From NCBI GenBank assembly GCA_023245265.1, contig JAHFKQ010000010.1, positions 2,113 to 21,120 on the forward strand: a stretch of DNA of 19,008 bases, given 5' to 3'. The DNA comes from Candidatus Collierbacteria bacterium (GTDB lineage: Bacteria; Patescibacteriota; Microgenomatia; UBA1400; MFAQ01). Below, piece after piece: positions 6,605 to 13,626 of this stretch. The first letter of the stretch is position 1, and every line of letters begins with the position of its first letter. Made by a program: the position numbers and the translations under genes. The notes below the pieces were generated by a model. It worked only from the letters and a program-made list of their open reading frames with translations. It was not told the origin of the DNA and searched no databases.

Positions 6605-7600
6605 TTAATCGATCTCCGGGATGGTAGTGTCTTTGTTGAGACTCAAGTGAGCCAAAATAACGCGGACTGTAAGAACCGTCGGGAGAGCAAGAATGGCGAG
6701 TAATGGACCACCAAGACTAAAACCGATCATAATGGCCACGATAGTGACAATCGGATTTAGACCGGCCACCTTTTGCATGACCTTGGGGACGATCAAATTA
6801 TTTTCCAATTGCTGAACAATGATGGAGACGATTAAGGCGGCAATGCCGTGATTCCTGGAGATAGAAAAACCGACTAAGACAGCGGGGACGGTGGCAACTG
6901 TAGGTCCAATATTGGGAATGAGTTCCAACATACCAGCGATGAAAGCCAGAGGAATAGCAAAAGGAATGCCGATAATGAGGTAGCCTAGGTAGCTTAGTAA
7001 ACCAACTAAAAGCATTAGGAGTAACTCTCCGCGGACCCAGTAACCAATCTGGACTTCGAGTTTCTCGGCGATTTCATGATAACGATGGCCCTTGTCGCCA
7101 AACCAAAACAATAAATAACCTTTGAGATTATGCATATCCTGAATCATGTAAAAGCTCATCACAATCACCGTAAAAGCCGTAACAAAGGCTGAGAAGGTGT
7201 CCAGAGCGAAAGTAATAACTTTGCCCGGAACGGTGGCAAACTGAGCGTTAAAGGAGCCATCGACGATTTTAATGGGACTGACGGTATCGATGATACCAGG
7301 CAAGTTCTGGATAAAAAGCTGAGTCTGATCAAGCAGTGGAGCGGCCAGAGAAACGACGGCATAGATGATCGTACTAAAAATAGTCAAGAGAATGACCATG
7401 GAAGACAGGGAACGATTAATTTTGAATTTGGCCAAGTAATCCACTAAAGGACAGACGGCCAGAGTGATGAGAATAGAAATAAATAGAAGGACAATGACAT
7501 TGGCAAGCTTAATGAGCATAAAAACGGTGGCTAGGGAAAAGAGAATCCAAAAAATACTGCCGACCGAAATATCGAAAGTGATGTGTCTTTTTTTAATCAT
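6605..7600 (-). CDS. AI-2E family (PerM/YdiK-like) membrane transporter
   Basis: A 331-residue polytopic protein of the AI-2E exporter family. It has about seven to eight membrane helices: paired helices at ~15-55, one near 65-90, a long soluble segment (~95-140) and a C-terminal bundle. The family hallmark, a glycine/proline loop in the last bundle, is visible as GFSLGGPLLAILALP (~293-307). An ELIPNIGPTVATVPAVLVG segment (~242-260) also matches. Members export small molecules or act as Na+/H+ antiporters; the substrate here cannot be told. The start codon overlaps the end of miaA by 8 nt, so it is the last gene of the HU-miaB-miaA transcript. It is convergent with the gene ending at 6598. 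Confidence 0.88.
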   Translation of the reverse strand: MIKKRHITFDISVGSIFWILFSLATVFMLIKLANVIVLLFISILITLAVCPLVDYLAKFKINRSLSSMVILLTIFSTIIYAVVSLAAPLLDQTQLFIQNLPGIIDTVSPIKIVDGSFNAQFATVPGKVITFALDTFSAFVTAFTVIVMSFYMIQDMHNLKGYLLFWFGDKGHRYHEIAEKLEVQIGYWVRGELLLMLLVGLLSYLGYLIIGIPFAIPLAFIAGMLELIPNIGPTVATVPAVLVGFSISRNHGIAALIVSIIVQQLENNLIVPKVMQKVAGLNPIVTIVAIMIGFSLGGPLLAILALPTVLTVRVILAHLSLNKDTTIPEID

Positions 7601-8519
7601 TTTTGGTTATTACTTTTGCCAATTTTTCCACTAATAACTGATTTATCTTACTTCTATCATACCAAATAATATCAGGCTGTTTTTTAAACCAAACCATTTG
7701 CCGCCGTGCGTAAGCATTTTCAGCCAAAGTCCAAAGATTAACCAACTCTTCCTTGGTAATTTTTTGGTCCAGAAATTCCAGTATTTGTTTGACACCTAAA
7801 CTTGAAAAAATGGGCAATTTACGGTTTTGATAATTTTTTAGCAAAGATTGAACTTCTTGAATTGCCCCTTCCTCGAGACGATCCAAAACTCTTTTCTGGA
7901 TATATTCCTTTTGAAGCGCTTTGTCTTGGGAAAGGCCAATCCAGGCAAACGAGTGAGTAGGGATTTCTGTAAAATTCGCTGACGGTGACTGACTTGAAGA
8001 AGCGATCTCGATAGCCCGGATGAGACGACGCGGATTATTGACATCTGAGTTATTTAGAGAATCAAATTTGACGGGGTTTAACTCCCGCAACCTTTTTTTG
8101 AGAGCCTGAAGATCAAGTTTTTCCAACTCGTTTCGTAACACCGAATTGGGAGGAATATGGACGGTCAGAAGGTTTGAAGTAATCGCTTGGAGATAGAGTC
8201 CGGTACCACCAACAATAATGAGGGGAATTTTTTGAGCAAGGGAGTCGGCAATAACTTTTTGGGAATATTTTCTAAAATCAGAAACATTAAAAATTTGATT
8301 AGGTGAAACAAGATTGAGACCGTAGAGCTTTATGTTTGGGGAAAGGTCTGCGGGGATATCTTTACCGGTAATAAGGTCTAAGTCTTGATAAATTTGGCGG
8401 GAATCGACCGAGAGAAGATTACATCGAGGTAGCAAGCCGGCAATTTTTAAAGCCAGTGAAGTTTTGCCGGAAGCAGTGGGTCCACAGATGACGAGGATAT
8501 TTTGATTATGGTTAGTCAT
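7593..8519 (-). CDS. miaA: tRNA dimethylallyltransferase MiaA
   Basis: MiaA transfers a dimethylallyl group to N6 of A37 in tRNAs that read UNN codons, the first step toward ms2i6A. The 308-residue protein has the P-loop GPTASGKT (13-20), the SVDSRQIYQDLDLITGKD stretch, the GGTGLYLQAI motif, NPRRLIRAIEI, and the C-terminal YARRQMVWFKKQ segment that binds tRNA. An upstream in-frame extension to 8672 overlaps miaB and lacks homology. The ATG at 8519 starts 4 nt after the miaB stop and gives a normal N-terminus for the family. The gene lies between miaB and the AI-2E gene (8-nt overlap), so the pathway's two genes are co-expressed, with the second-step enzyme first. Confidence 0.95.
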   Translation of the reverse strand: MTNHNQNILVICGPTASGKTSLALKIAGLLPRCNLLSVDSRQIYQDLDLITGKDIPADLSPNIKLYGLNLVSPNQIFNVSDFRKYSQKVIADSLAQKIPLIIVGGTGLYLQAITSNLLTVHIPPNSVLRNELEKLDLQALKKRLRELNPVKFDSLNNSDVNNPRRLIRAIEIASSSQSPSANFTEIPTHSFAWIGLSQDKALQKEYIQKRVLDRLEEGAIQEVQSLLKNYQNRKLPIFSSLGVKQILEFLDQKITKEELVNLWTLAENAYARRQMVWFKKQPDIIWYDRSKINQLLVEKLAKVITKND

Positions 8520-8523
8520 TTTG

Positions 8524-9678
8524 CTAAGGCACGATGGGGCGTGACTTAAGATTATCTTTGTTCGCGATTTGATCGAGAATTTCCCACCGTTCTTTTTTGA
8601 CCTTGGCCGGGACATCGTCGGGATAAAGTCGGGAGGTAGCCGTACCCGGTCGGGGGGAGTAACGAGCGACAAAAGCCACTTTGAACCCGACCTGCTTCAC
8701 GAGGTCAAGTGTCTCGGCAAAGTCCTCATCGGTTTCACCAGGAAAGCCGACAATAATATCGGTGCCGATAACGGCATCCGGGACCTTAGTTTTAATTTGA
8801 TTAATTAAAGTGAGATAAGACTCTCTGGTATATCCCCTATTCATTAATTTTAAAATCCGGTTGCTGCCGGACTGCACCGGTAAATGAATGAAGCGATCAA
8901 TCTTAGGATTGACAGCAATTTCATCAACCAGTTCGTTCCAAAAATCCCAAGGATTACTAGTGAAGAAACTTATCTTCCGGATACCATCAATTTTACTAAT
9001 TTCTCGAAGCAGAGTGACAAAAGGAGGGGTATCCTCTGGCTTGAAATATTGGGATTGATTGGTGGGAATAATATCACTGGTAAAATTTTCCTTGTCCATG
9101 AAAAGCTTTCGCAGAGCAACCCCTACTTTCTCAAGTCCCCATGAATTGACATTTTGACCGATTAAAGTGACCTCGGAATAACCTTCGTTGGCTAACCCTT
9201 GAATCTCATTAACCACATCAGCCATTGGCCGCGACTTTTCTCGCCCTCTGGAGAAGGGCACAATACAAAAAGTACAGAAAGAATTACAGCCGGTGGAAAT
9301 AGTGACGAAAGCTTTGTCTTTATCTTTTCTAATAGCTTTTTGATTGAAACCGACCTCACTAATAGGAAGAATTTCATCGATTTGGGGGAGTAGTTGCTTG
9401 ATTTCCTTTTCGTTGAAATGAAGCATACAACCGGTGAGGATTATTTTTGGCTTTGGCTTACCCAAAAAATATTTATCGATATTCAAAATAAAACCGGTGA
9501 CTCGATCCTCGGCTGACTGACGAACCGAACAGGTATTGATGACTATTTCATCGGCCTGATGCCAGTCTAAGGTCTCGGTATAACCACGAGCCACATAATC
9601 TCCTAAAAGTCTTTCGGAGTCCGACTTGTTGGCTTGACAGCCAAAGGTTTTGATAAAAACTTGAGACACTTTAGGCAA
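8524..9678 (-). CDS. miaB: tRNA-2-methylthio-N6-dimethylallyladenosine synthase MiaB, lacking the TRAM domain
   Basis: MiaB is a radical-SAM methylthiotransferase that adds the methylthio group to i6A37 of tRNA. The N-terminal UPF0004 domain shows cysteines C14, C50 and C84 for the auxiliary iron-sulfur cluster. The radical-SAM triad is C131-x3-C135-x2-C138, followed by SRGREKSRP. GQNVNSWG, HLPVQSGSNRIL and IVGFPGETDEDF are all family-specific. At 384 residues it is short: the C-terminal RNA-binding TRAM domain (family length ~440) is missing, because the frame stops 4 nt before miaA. An insertion of about 30 residues lies after GQNVNSWG (~178-215). The start codon is TTG (9678) overlapping the HU stop; GTG at 9669 is an alternative. 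Confidence 0.93.
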   Translation of the reverse strand: MPKVSQVFIKTFGCQANKSDSERLLGDYVARGYTETLDWHQADEIVINTCSVRQSAEDRVTGFILNIDKYFLGKPKPKIILTGCMLHFNEKEIKQLLPQIDEILPISEVGFNQKAIRKDKDKAFVTISTGCNSFCTFCIVPFSRGREKSRPMADVVNEIQGLANEGYSEVTLIGQNVNSWGLEKVGVALRKLFMDKENFTSDIIPTNQSQYFKPEDTPPFVTLLREISKIDGIRKISFFTSNPWDFWNELVDEIAVNPKIDRFIHLPVQSGSNRILKLMNRGYTRESYLTLINQIKTKVPDAVIGTDIIVGFPGETDEDFAETLDLVKQVGFKVAFVARYSPRPGTATSRLYPDDVPAKVKKERWEILDQIANKDNLKSRPIVP

Positions 9679-9946
9679 TCTTTTTCTTCAAAGGCTTGCC
9701 GACATGGAAGTTAACCACTTTGTGTCCTTTAACAACTTGGCGTTTTGATTCGTTACCAAAAGGAACAACTTGTTTGTCATCCACTTTACCAACATAAAAA
9801 GTGCCAAAACCGGAGACAACAACTTTTTCACCTTTGTTCAGAGCGGTGATGGATTCGGCGAAGAAGGCATCGATAGTTTCCTTGACAGCTTTCTTGGTCA
9901 AGTGGACTTTCTTGCTGACAATATTGATGAGGGTTTGTTTGGTCAT
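9671..9946 (-). CDS. HU/IHF-family DNA-binding protein
   Basis: A 91-residue nucleoid protein with the full histone-like fold: two helices (residues ~3-38), then a beta saddle with GEKVVVSGFGTFYVG (~39-53) and a flexible arm ending in VNFHVGKPLKK. It binds and bends DNA and may help fold the chromosome. The usual proline at the arm tip is not apparent (PFGNESKRQ region), so the DNA intercalation may be weaker; this is inference. Its stop overlaps the TTG start of miaB by 8 nt. A candidate promoter lies about 28 nt upstream, in the gap after rny. Confidence 0.93.
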   Translation of the reverse strand: MTKQTLINIVSKKVHLTKKAVKETIDAFFAESITALNKGEKVVVSGFGTFYVGKVDDKQVVPFGNESKRQVVKGHKVVNFHVGKPLKKKIA

Positions 9947-9973
9947 TTTATTTAAACCTTTTGGGCAAGCCTA

Positions 9974-10002
9974 TTAATAATTTAGCTGATGTTACCACCC
10001 AA
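9974..10002 (-). promoter_or_regulatory. Candidate promoter for the HU gene
   Basis: On the minus strand TTGGGT (10002-9997), 17 nt, TATTAA (9979-9974) gives reasonable spacing; the expected start near 9967 leaves a leader of about 20 nt before the HU ATG. Both boxes deviate from consensus. The HU-miaB-miaA-AI-2E run could also be read through from rny. Confidence 0.4.
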
Positions 10003-10021
10003 TTGTGCTACTTGCAAGTAA

Positions 10022-11590
10022 CTAGTGGGCAATTTCCGAAGCTCTAGTTTCGCGGATAACATTCACCTTAACACTACCAGGGAAGGTCATCGTGTCACGA
10101 ATCTCGTCACGGATGGCCTGAGCCAAGATGATAAGCTGATCGTCACCGGCTTTACTAGGATTGACAATAACTCTGATTTCACGGCCGGCCGAGATAGCGT
10201 AAGCATCATCGACTTCCGGGTGTTTGCGAGCCACTTCTTCCAACTGCCTAATGCGCTTACCGTACTCTTCGGTATTTTCATGACGGGCACCGGGACGACT
10301 TCCGGAGATGGCATCGGCAATATAAACCAAAACGGCTTCGTTGGAACTAAATTCTTCATCCTCGTGATGTTGGGCGACACAGTCGATAATATTTTGGGCA
10401 ATGTTAAACTTTTTGAGGAACTGGACACCCAGCTCAACATGATTTCCTTCACCTTCCAAAACCTTACCAATGTCGTGTAAGAGACAACCCATGCGGACGG
10501 TATCGATATTGGCCCCAACTTCACCGGCAATACGGATTCCGATTCTGGTTTCTTCCAAGGTATGGCTAATCATGTTCTGACCATAAGAAGTCCGGAACTT
10601 GAAGCGACCCAGAACTTGAATAATATCTCTATTCATATTGTAAACACCGACGGCGTGACAGAGTTTTTGACCTTCCTGAAACATTATTTGTTCGACATCT
10701 CGCTTTGATCTTTCAAAGTACTCTTCGATACGAGCAGGGTGAATACGGCCGTCTTTGATTAGGTGAATTAGAGTGAGACGGGCAATCTCACGACGGACAG
10801 GGTCGAAACTACTAAGCTTGACCTCATCCGGAGCATCGTCCATAGAAACATCACAACCGGAAACCTTTTCGAAAATACGAATATTGCGACCATCCTTGCC
10901 GATAATGCGGCCTTTGGTCTCTTCGTCCGGGATGGGAACGGTAGAGATAGTGTACTCGGCCACATAGTCGGTAGCGCCAGCTCTCATAGATTCCACTAAG
11001 ATTTCCCGAGCCAAGTCTTCGGCCTCAATTTTGGCTTTTTCTTCAGTTTCTTTGACAATGCGGGCGATTTCGCCGGCTGATTTCTTCTCGATTTGAGCCA
11101 AAATTTCTTTCTTGGCTTCTTCGGTAGTTAGAGAAGCAATTTTTTCCAATTTTTCAACCATGGCATCTGCCTGGTCGGAAATTTTGGCTTTCATATCATC
11201 GGCTTGTTTCTGAGTCTGTTCGATAGCGGCCCGCTCTTTTTTCAGATCTTCTTCCAAAGTAGTAATGGCGTGCTGTTTCTGAGCCAATACTTTGGCCCTA
11301 GCCTCGATATCCTCGAGCTGAATGCGAGCATCCTTGATAGCTTGGTCTTTGACCTTGAAAGCCTCGTCTTTGGCTGAAATAATAATCTCTCGAGCTTGGG
11401 CCTGAGCGGTGGCTGTAGCGGCGGCAATAATGGCAGCCGTGTCAACATTGGCGACAGGGGCGACCGGAGCGGACGCTTTGATGGGCTCGGGAAGTTCTCT
11501 AGGGGAGACAGAGGTTTTAACCTCCGATTTGGATTTTTCCGAAGATGCGGATCTAAAGAGGCCTGACTTGAAGATGGATAGTATAGACAT
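10022..11590 (-). CDS. rny: Ribonuclease Y without an N-terminal transmembrane helix
   Basis: RNase Y is the endoribonuclease that starts mRNA turnover in many bacteria. This 522-residue protein has a long helical coiled coil (~50-205, rich in A/E/K/Q), a KH RNA-binding domain with GRIIGKDGRNIR (227-238), and an HD phosphodiesterase domain. Metal-binding candidates are H343, H372-D373 (CLLHDIGK), H408-H409 and D426 (YIADAISGSRPGAR). In place of the usual N-terminal membrane anchor it has MSILSIFKSGLFRS, which could be an amphipathic helix, and then a polar, proline-rich linker. A TAG stop sits 9 codons before the ATG, so no longer form exists. It is separated from recX by 146 nt, with no clear terminator there. 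Confidence 0.95.
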   Translation of the reverse strand: MSILSIFKSGLFRSASSEKSKSEVKTSVSPRELPEPIKASAPVAPVANVDTAAIIAAATATAQAQAREIIISAKDEAFKVKDQAIKDARIQLEDIEARAKVLAQKQHAITTLEEDLKKERAAIEQTQKQADDMKAKISDQADAMVEKLEKIASLTTEEAKKEILAQIEKKSAGEIARIVKETEEKAKIEAEDLAREILVESMRAGATDYVAEYTISTVPIPDEETKGRIIGKDGRNIRIFEKVSGCDVSMDDAPDEVKLSSFDPVRREIARLTLIHLIKDGRIHPARIEEYFERSKRDVEQIMFQEGQKLCHAVGVYNMNRDIIQVLGRFKFRTSYGQNMISHTLEETRIGIRIAGEVGANIDTVRMGCLLHDIGKVLEGEGNHVELGVQFLKKFNIAQNIIDCVAQHHEDEEFSSNEAVLVYIADAISGSRPGARHENTEEYGKRIRQLEEVARKHPEVDDAYAISAGREIRVIVNPSKAGDDQLIILAQAIRDEIRDTMTFPGSVKVNVIRETRASEIAH

Positions 11591-11736
11591 GGTTAAATAT
11601 TTTATTAACCTAATCTATGAAGGCAAAGAAACACGCAAAAAATCAGCCGGCTAGCGAGCTTAGAGGGAACTTTTTATTTTGGCTTAGGGCGGACATTGCG
11701 TAATTTAGATTGACTAACATGATTAGTATTTGTATT

Positions 11737-12216
11737 TTAGTCTTCCAACCAGTCCCCGTCAAATGCTTTTTGAATGGTTAGGCTCAAATAGCCTCGTTGG
11801 TAGAGCTTGGAAATGAGCTTTCGACGGTCTAAGCGGGGAAATTTGGCAGAATATTTGCGAATAGAGGCCATTTCTGCCTCCTGACCGGCCTCGGCTTTGA
11901 GGGTGGAAGTCACCAGCCCTGGGTCTAAACCCAGATATTTTAGCTTTAGGGCGATAATCTTGGGGCCATAACCTTTTCCCAGCTGGCGACGAATGTAGGC
12001 TTCAGCCAAGTACCGATCGTCCAAGTAGCCGCTACCCGCCAGATCAGCCAAAATCTCATCGATGAGAGCCCCGGAGTTCTCGAACCCCTGGGACTCGGCC
12101 CTCTGAAAGAGTTTATCTTTGAGCTTGGTACGAAAGTATGGCCTGGCCGAAAGAATACGAGCGGCATAGCGCAATAAAGCAGAGCGAATCTTACTTTTCT
12201 GGCTGGACTCCGGCAT
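11737..12216 (-). CDS. recX: Regulatory protein RecX
   Basis: RecX binds in the groove of RecA filaments and limits their growth. The 159-residue protein is almost all helix, with the three tandem three-helix repeats of the family. Typical stretches are ALLRYAARILSARPYFRTKLKDKL (residues ~14-37), GYLDDRYLAEAYIRRQLGKGYGPKIIALKL (~63-92) and a C-terminal KLYQRGYLSLTIQKAF. The ATG at 12216 lies inside the end of recA, giving a 26-nt overlap in another frame, so RecX is made by coupled translation after RecA. Both the order and the overlap fit the common recA-recX arrangement. Confidence 0.9.
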   Translation of the reverse strand: MPESSQKSKIRSALLRYAARILSARPYFRTKLKDKLFQRAESQGFENSGALIDEILADLAGSGYLDDRYLAEAYIRRQLGKGYGPKIIALKLKYLGLDPGLVTSTLKAEAGQEAEMASIRKYSAKFPRLDRRKLISKLYQRGYLSLTIQKAFDGDWLED

Positions 12217-13255
12217 TGACCTTTTCCATAACCTGATCTTTAATCCTTTCGATCATTTCCGGCTGTTGAGCCAGAGCGGCCTTGGCCGAGTCGCGGCCTT
12301 GAGCCAGGGTTTGGCCCTCGTACTTAAGGAAAGAACCGGCTTTTTCCACCACTCCGTAGGCAATGGCAGTGTCCAGGAGGTCTCCCAGTTTACTAATACC
12401 GCCGACATTAAGAACATCAAATTCAGCTGTTTTGAAAGGTGAAGCCACTTTGTTTTTGACAATTTTGGCACGATGACGGGAACCGATGATTTCATCGCCT
12501 TCTTGAATATTGCCGATTTTACGCATATCGATGCGAATAGAAGCGTAGAACTTGAGGGCTTTACCGCCAGTGGTCACTTCGGGATTGCCGAACATGACAC
12601 CGATCTTGTCCCGAAGCTGATTAGTAAAAATGACGATACATTTACTCTTGGAAATAGCACCGGTAATCTTACGAAGAGCTTGACTCATCAACCTTGCTTG
12701 CATACCCATGGAAGCATCTCCCATCTCACCCTCAATTTCCGCCTTGGGCACTAGGGCGGCGACCGAGTCGATAACCACGACATCAACACCACCGGAACGG
12801 ATAAGGGTCTCGGCAATCTCGAGAGCTTGCTCGCCGTTGTCCGGCTGGGAAAGAAGGAGACTATCCAGATCTACCCCGATGGATTTGGCCCGGGTAGGAT
12901 CCACAGCATGTTCGGCATCAATAAAAGCGGCAATACCACCGGTCCTTTGAGCTTCAGCGATGACATGAAGGGCCAGAGTGGTCTTACCGGAAGCTTCCGG
13001 ACCGTAGATCTCGATAATTCGACCCCGAGGAAAACCGCCGATGCCAAGAGCTAAATCAAGACTGATGGAGCCGGTAGAAACGACCGGAATCTTTTCGGAG
13101 ACCTTATCCGAACCCATGTGCATAATAGCGCCTTCACCAAACTGCTTGGTGATTTGTTGCATAGCAATCTTGACGGCCGTGAGACGGGCGTTGTTGTCGA
13201 TTGGAGAACCGGTAGTCTTTTCCTCTTTTTTGGCTTTTTTGGCTGGTCTTGGCAT
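12191..13255 (-). CDS. recA: Recombinase RecA
   Basis: RecA forms ATP-dependent filaments on single-stranded DNA for strand exchange and the DNA-damage response. The 354-residue protein has the Walker A motif GPEASGKTT (85-93), the Walker B stretch VDVVVIDSVAAL, the DNA-binding loops (EGEMGDASMGMQARLMSQALRK; FGNPEVTTGGKALKFYAS) and TNQLR. The N-terminus has a lysine-rich extension (PRPAKKAKKEEK). The C-terminal acidic tail of E. coli RecA is missing or short. It has its own promoter (13285-13312) with a leader of about 20 nt and only a weak GAAG ribosome-binding site. I see no obvious LexA-type operator in the gap to the tRNA. Confidence 0.97.
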   Translation of the reverse strand: MPRPAKKAKKEEKTTGSPIDNNARLTAVKIAMQQITKQFGEGAIMHMGSDKVSEKIPVVSTGSISLDLALGIGGFPRGRIIEIYGPEASGKTTLALHVIAEAQRTGGIAAFIDAEHAVDPTRAKSIGVDLDSLLLSQPDNGEQALEIAETLIRSGGVDVVVIDSVAALVPKAEIEGEMGDASMGMQARLMSQALRKITGAISKSKCIVIFTNQLRDKIGVMFGNPEVTTGGKALKFYASIRIDMRKIGNIQEGDEIIGSRHRAKIVKNKVASPFKTAEFDVLNVGGISKLGDLLDTAIAYGVVEKAGSFLKYEGQTLAQGRDSAKAALAQQPEMIERIKDQVMEKVNAGVQPEK

Positions 13256-13284
13256 TTTCTTCGGGTATTTGTTAATCTAAAATC

Positions 13285-13312
13285 ATTATATCCATTTGGG
13301 TTATTTTCGCAA
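13285..13312 (-). promoter_or_regulatory. Sigma70-type promoter for recA
   Basis: On the minus strand TTGCGA (13312-13307) is followed after 16 nt by TATAAT (13290-13285). A start near 13278 gives a leader of about 23 nt before the recA ATG at 13255. Confidence 0.65.
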
Positions 13313-13327
13313 GGCCTCTCGTCGTGG

Positions 13328-13333
13328 TAAAAT
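13328..13333 (+). promoter_or_regulatory. Possible -10 box for tRNA-Pro
   Basis: TAAAAT lies 14 nt before the first base of the tRNA (13348), consistent with a short 5' leader that RNase P would remove. A poor -35 (TTTCGC, 13305-13310) sits 17 nt upstream and overlaps the recA promoter region on the other strand, so the assignment is weak. Confidence 0.3.
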
Positions 13334-13347
13334 AACTAGGTTCGATT

Positions 13348-13418
13348 CGGGGTATAGTATAACGGCAGTATGCGCGCATGGGGTGCGCGCGATCTCAGTT
13401 CAATTCTGAGTACCCCGA
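13348..13418 (+). tRNA. tRNA-Pro (anticodon GGG), no encoded CCA
   Basis: The 71-nt sequence folds as a full cloverleaf. The acceptor CGGGGTA (13348-13354) pairs perfectly with TACCCCG (13411-13417), and A13418 is the discriminator. The D arm is GTAT-AACGGCA-GTAT (13357-13371), with two G-U pairs. The anticodon stem CGCGC/GCGCG encloses ATGGGGT, so the anticodon is GGG at 13380-13382 with T33 and G37, as expected for proline CCC/CCU codons. The T arm is CTCAG-TTCAATT-CTGAG. The 3' CCA is not encoded (ACAATA follows), so a CCA-adding enzyme is required. Most of this tRNA, from the D loop onwards, is repeated downstream (13542-13623). Confidence 0.92.
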
Positions 13419-13442
13419 CAATAAAAGTATAAGAGCTTGCTC
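13361..13442 (+). repeat. Direct repeat copy 1 (tRNA-Pro 3' part plus tail)
   Basis: An 82-bp stretch from the D loop of tRNA-Pro to 24 bp past its 3' end that occurs again, apparently without mismatch, at 13542-13623, an offset of 181 bp. The match stops at 13443 (G here, T in copy 2) and begins at 13361 (preceded by T here, A in copy 2). Confidence 0.9.
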
Positions 13443-13541
13443 GTCATCCTTTCAATAACATTCGTTATTGAAAAGTCCTTCCTGCGCTTCCTCTTAATTC
13501 AGGCTCGTAATTCGCTTCGCTTAATTACGATGCTCAGAATA
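13443..13541 (+). other. 99-bp spacer between the tRNA repeats, with two hairpins
   Basis: Two inverted repeats lie here. TTTCAATAAC (13450-13459) pairs with GTTATTGAAA (13464-13473) over a 4-nt loop. TCGTAATT (13505-13512) pairs with AATTACGA (13523-13530) around a CGCTTCGCTT loop. Neither is followed by a T run. The second half also contains two related segments, one at about 13484-13507 and the other at about 13511-13535. No open reading frame of note and no transposase is present. It may be the remnant of something inserted at the tRNA, or the spacer of a segmental duplication. Confidence 0.55.
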
Positions 13542-13623
13542 AACGGCAGTATGCGCGCATGGGGTGCGCGCGATCTCAGTTCAATTCTGAGTACCCCGAC
13601 AATAAAAGTATAAGAGCTTGCTC
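13542..13623 (+). repeat. Direct repeat copy 2: 5'-truncated tRNA-Pro fragment
   Basis: A second copy of 13361-13442 that keeps the anticodon arm, T arm and 3' acceptor strand. It lacks the 5' acceptor strand and the first half of the D arm (upstream sequence GCTCAGAATA is unrelated), so it cannot fold as a tRNA. It ends one base before the stop codon of the bactofilin-like gene, and its last bases form part of that gene's likely terminator hairpin. Confidence 0.85.
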
Positions 13624-13626
13624 TTA
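13601..13626 (-). terminator. Likely terminator of the bactofilin-like gene
   Basis: On the minus strand TAAGAGC (13626-13620) pairs with GCTCTTA (13617-13611) around AA, and TACTTTTATT follows. The stop codon TAA of the gene forms the first three bases of the stem. The loop is very tight, so effective pairing is probably 6 bp. In repeat copy 1 the matching hairpin is broken by three changed bases (13443-13445). Confidence 0.45.

Noticed and set aside
7593..8672. Longer form of MiaA starting at 8672
   Set aside because: The first 51 residues overlap the miaB coding region in another frame and lack homology; ATG 8519 gives the normal family start.
11645..11652. AGCCGGCT palindrome with a nearby T run as terminator of recX
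   Set aside because: The palindrome has no loop, so it cannot form a usable intramolecular stem of adequate length.
13256..13284. LexA-type SOS operator before recA
   Set aside because: No CTG-N10-CAG or GAAC-N4-GTTC pattern is visible in the recA leader.
13443..13541. CRISPR or transposon ends in the tRNA spacer
   Set aside because: Only two flanking repeats, which are tRNA-derived; no regular spacers, no transposase and no target-site duplication pattern.
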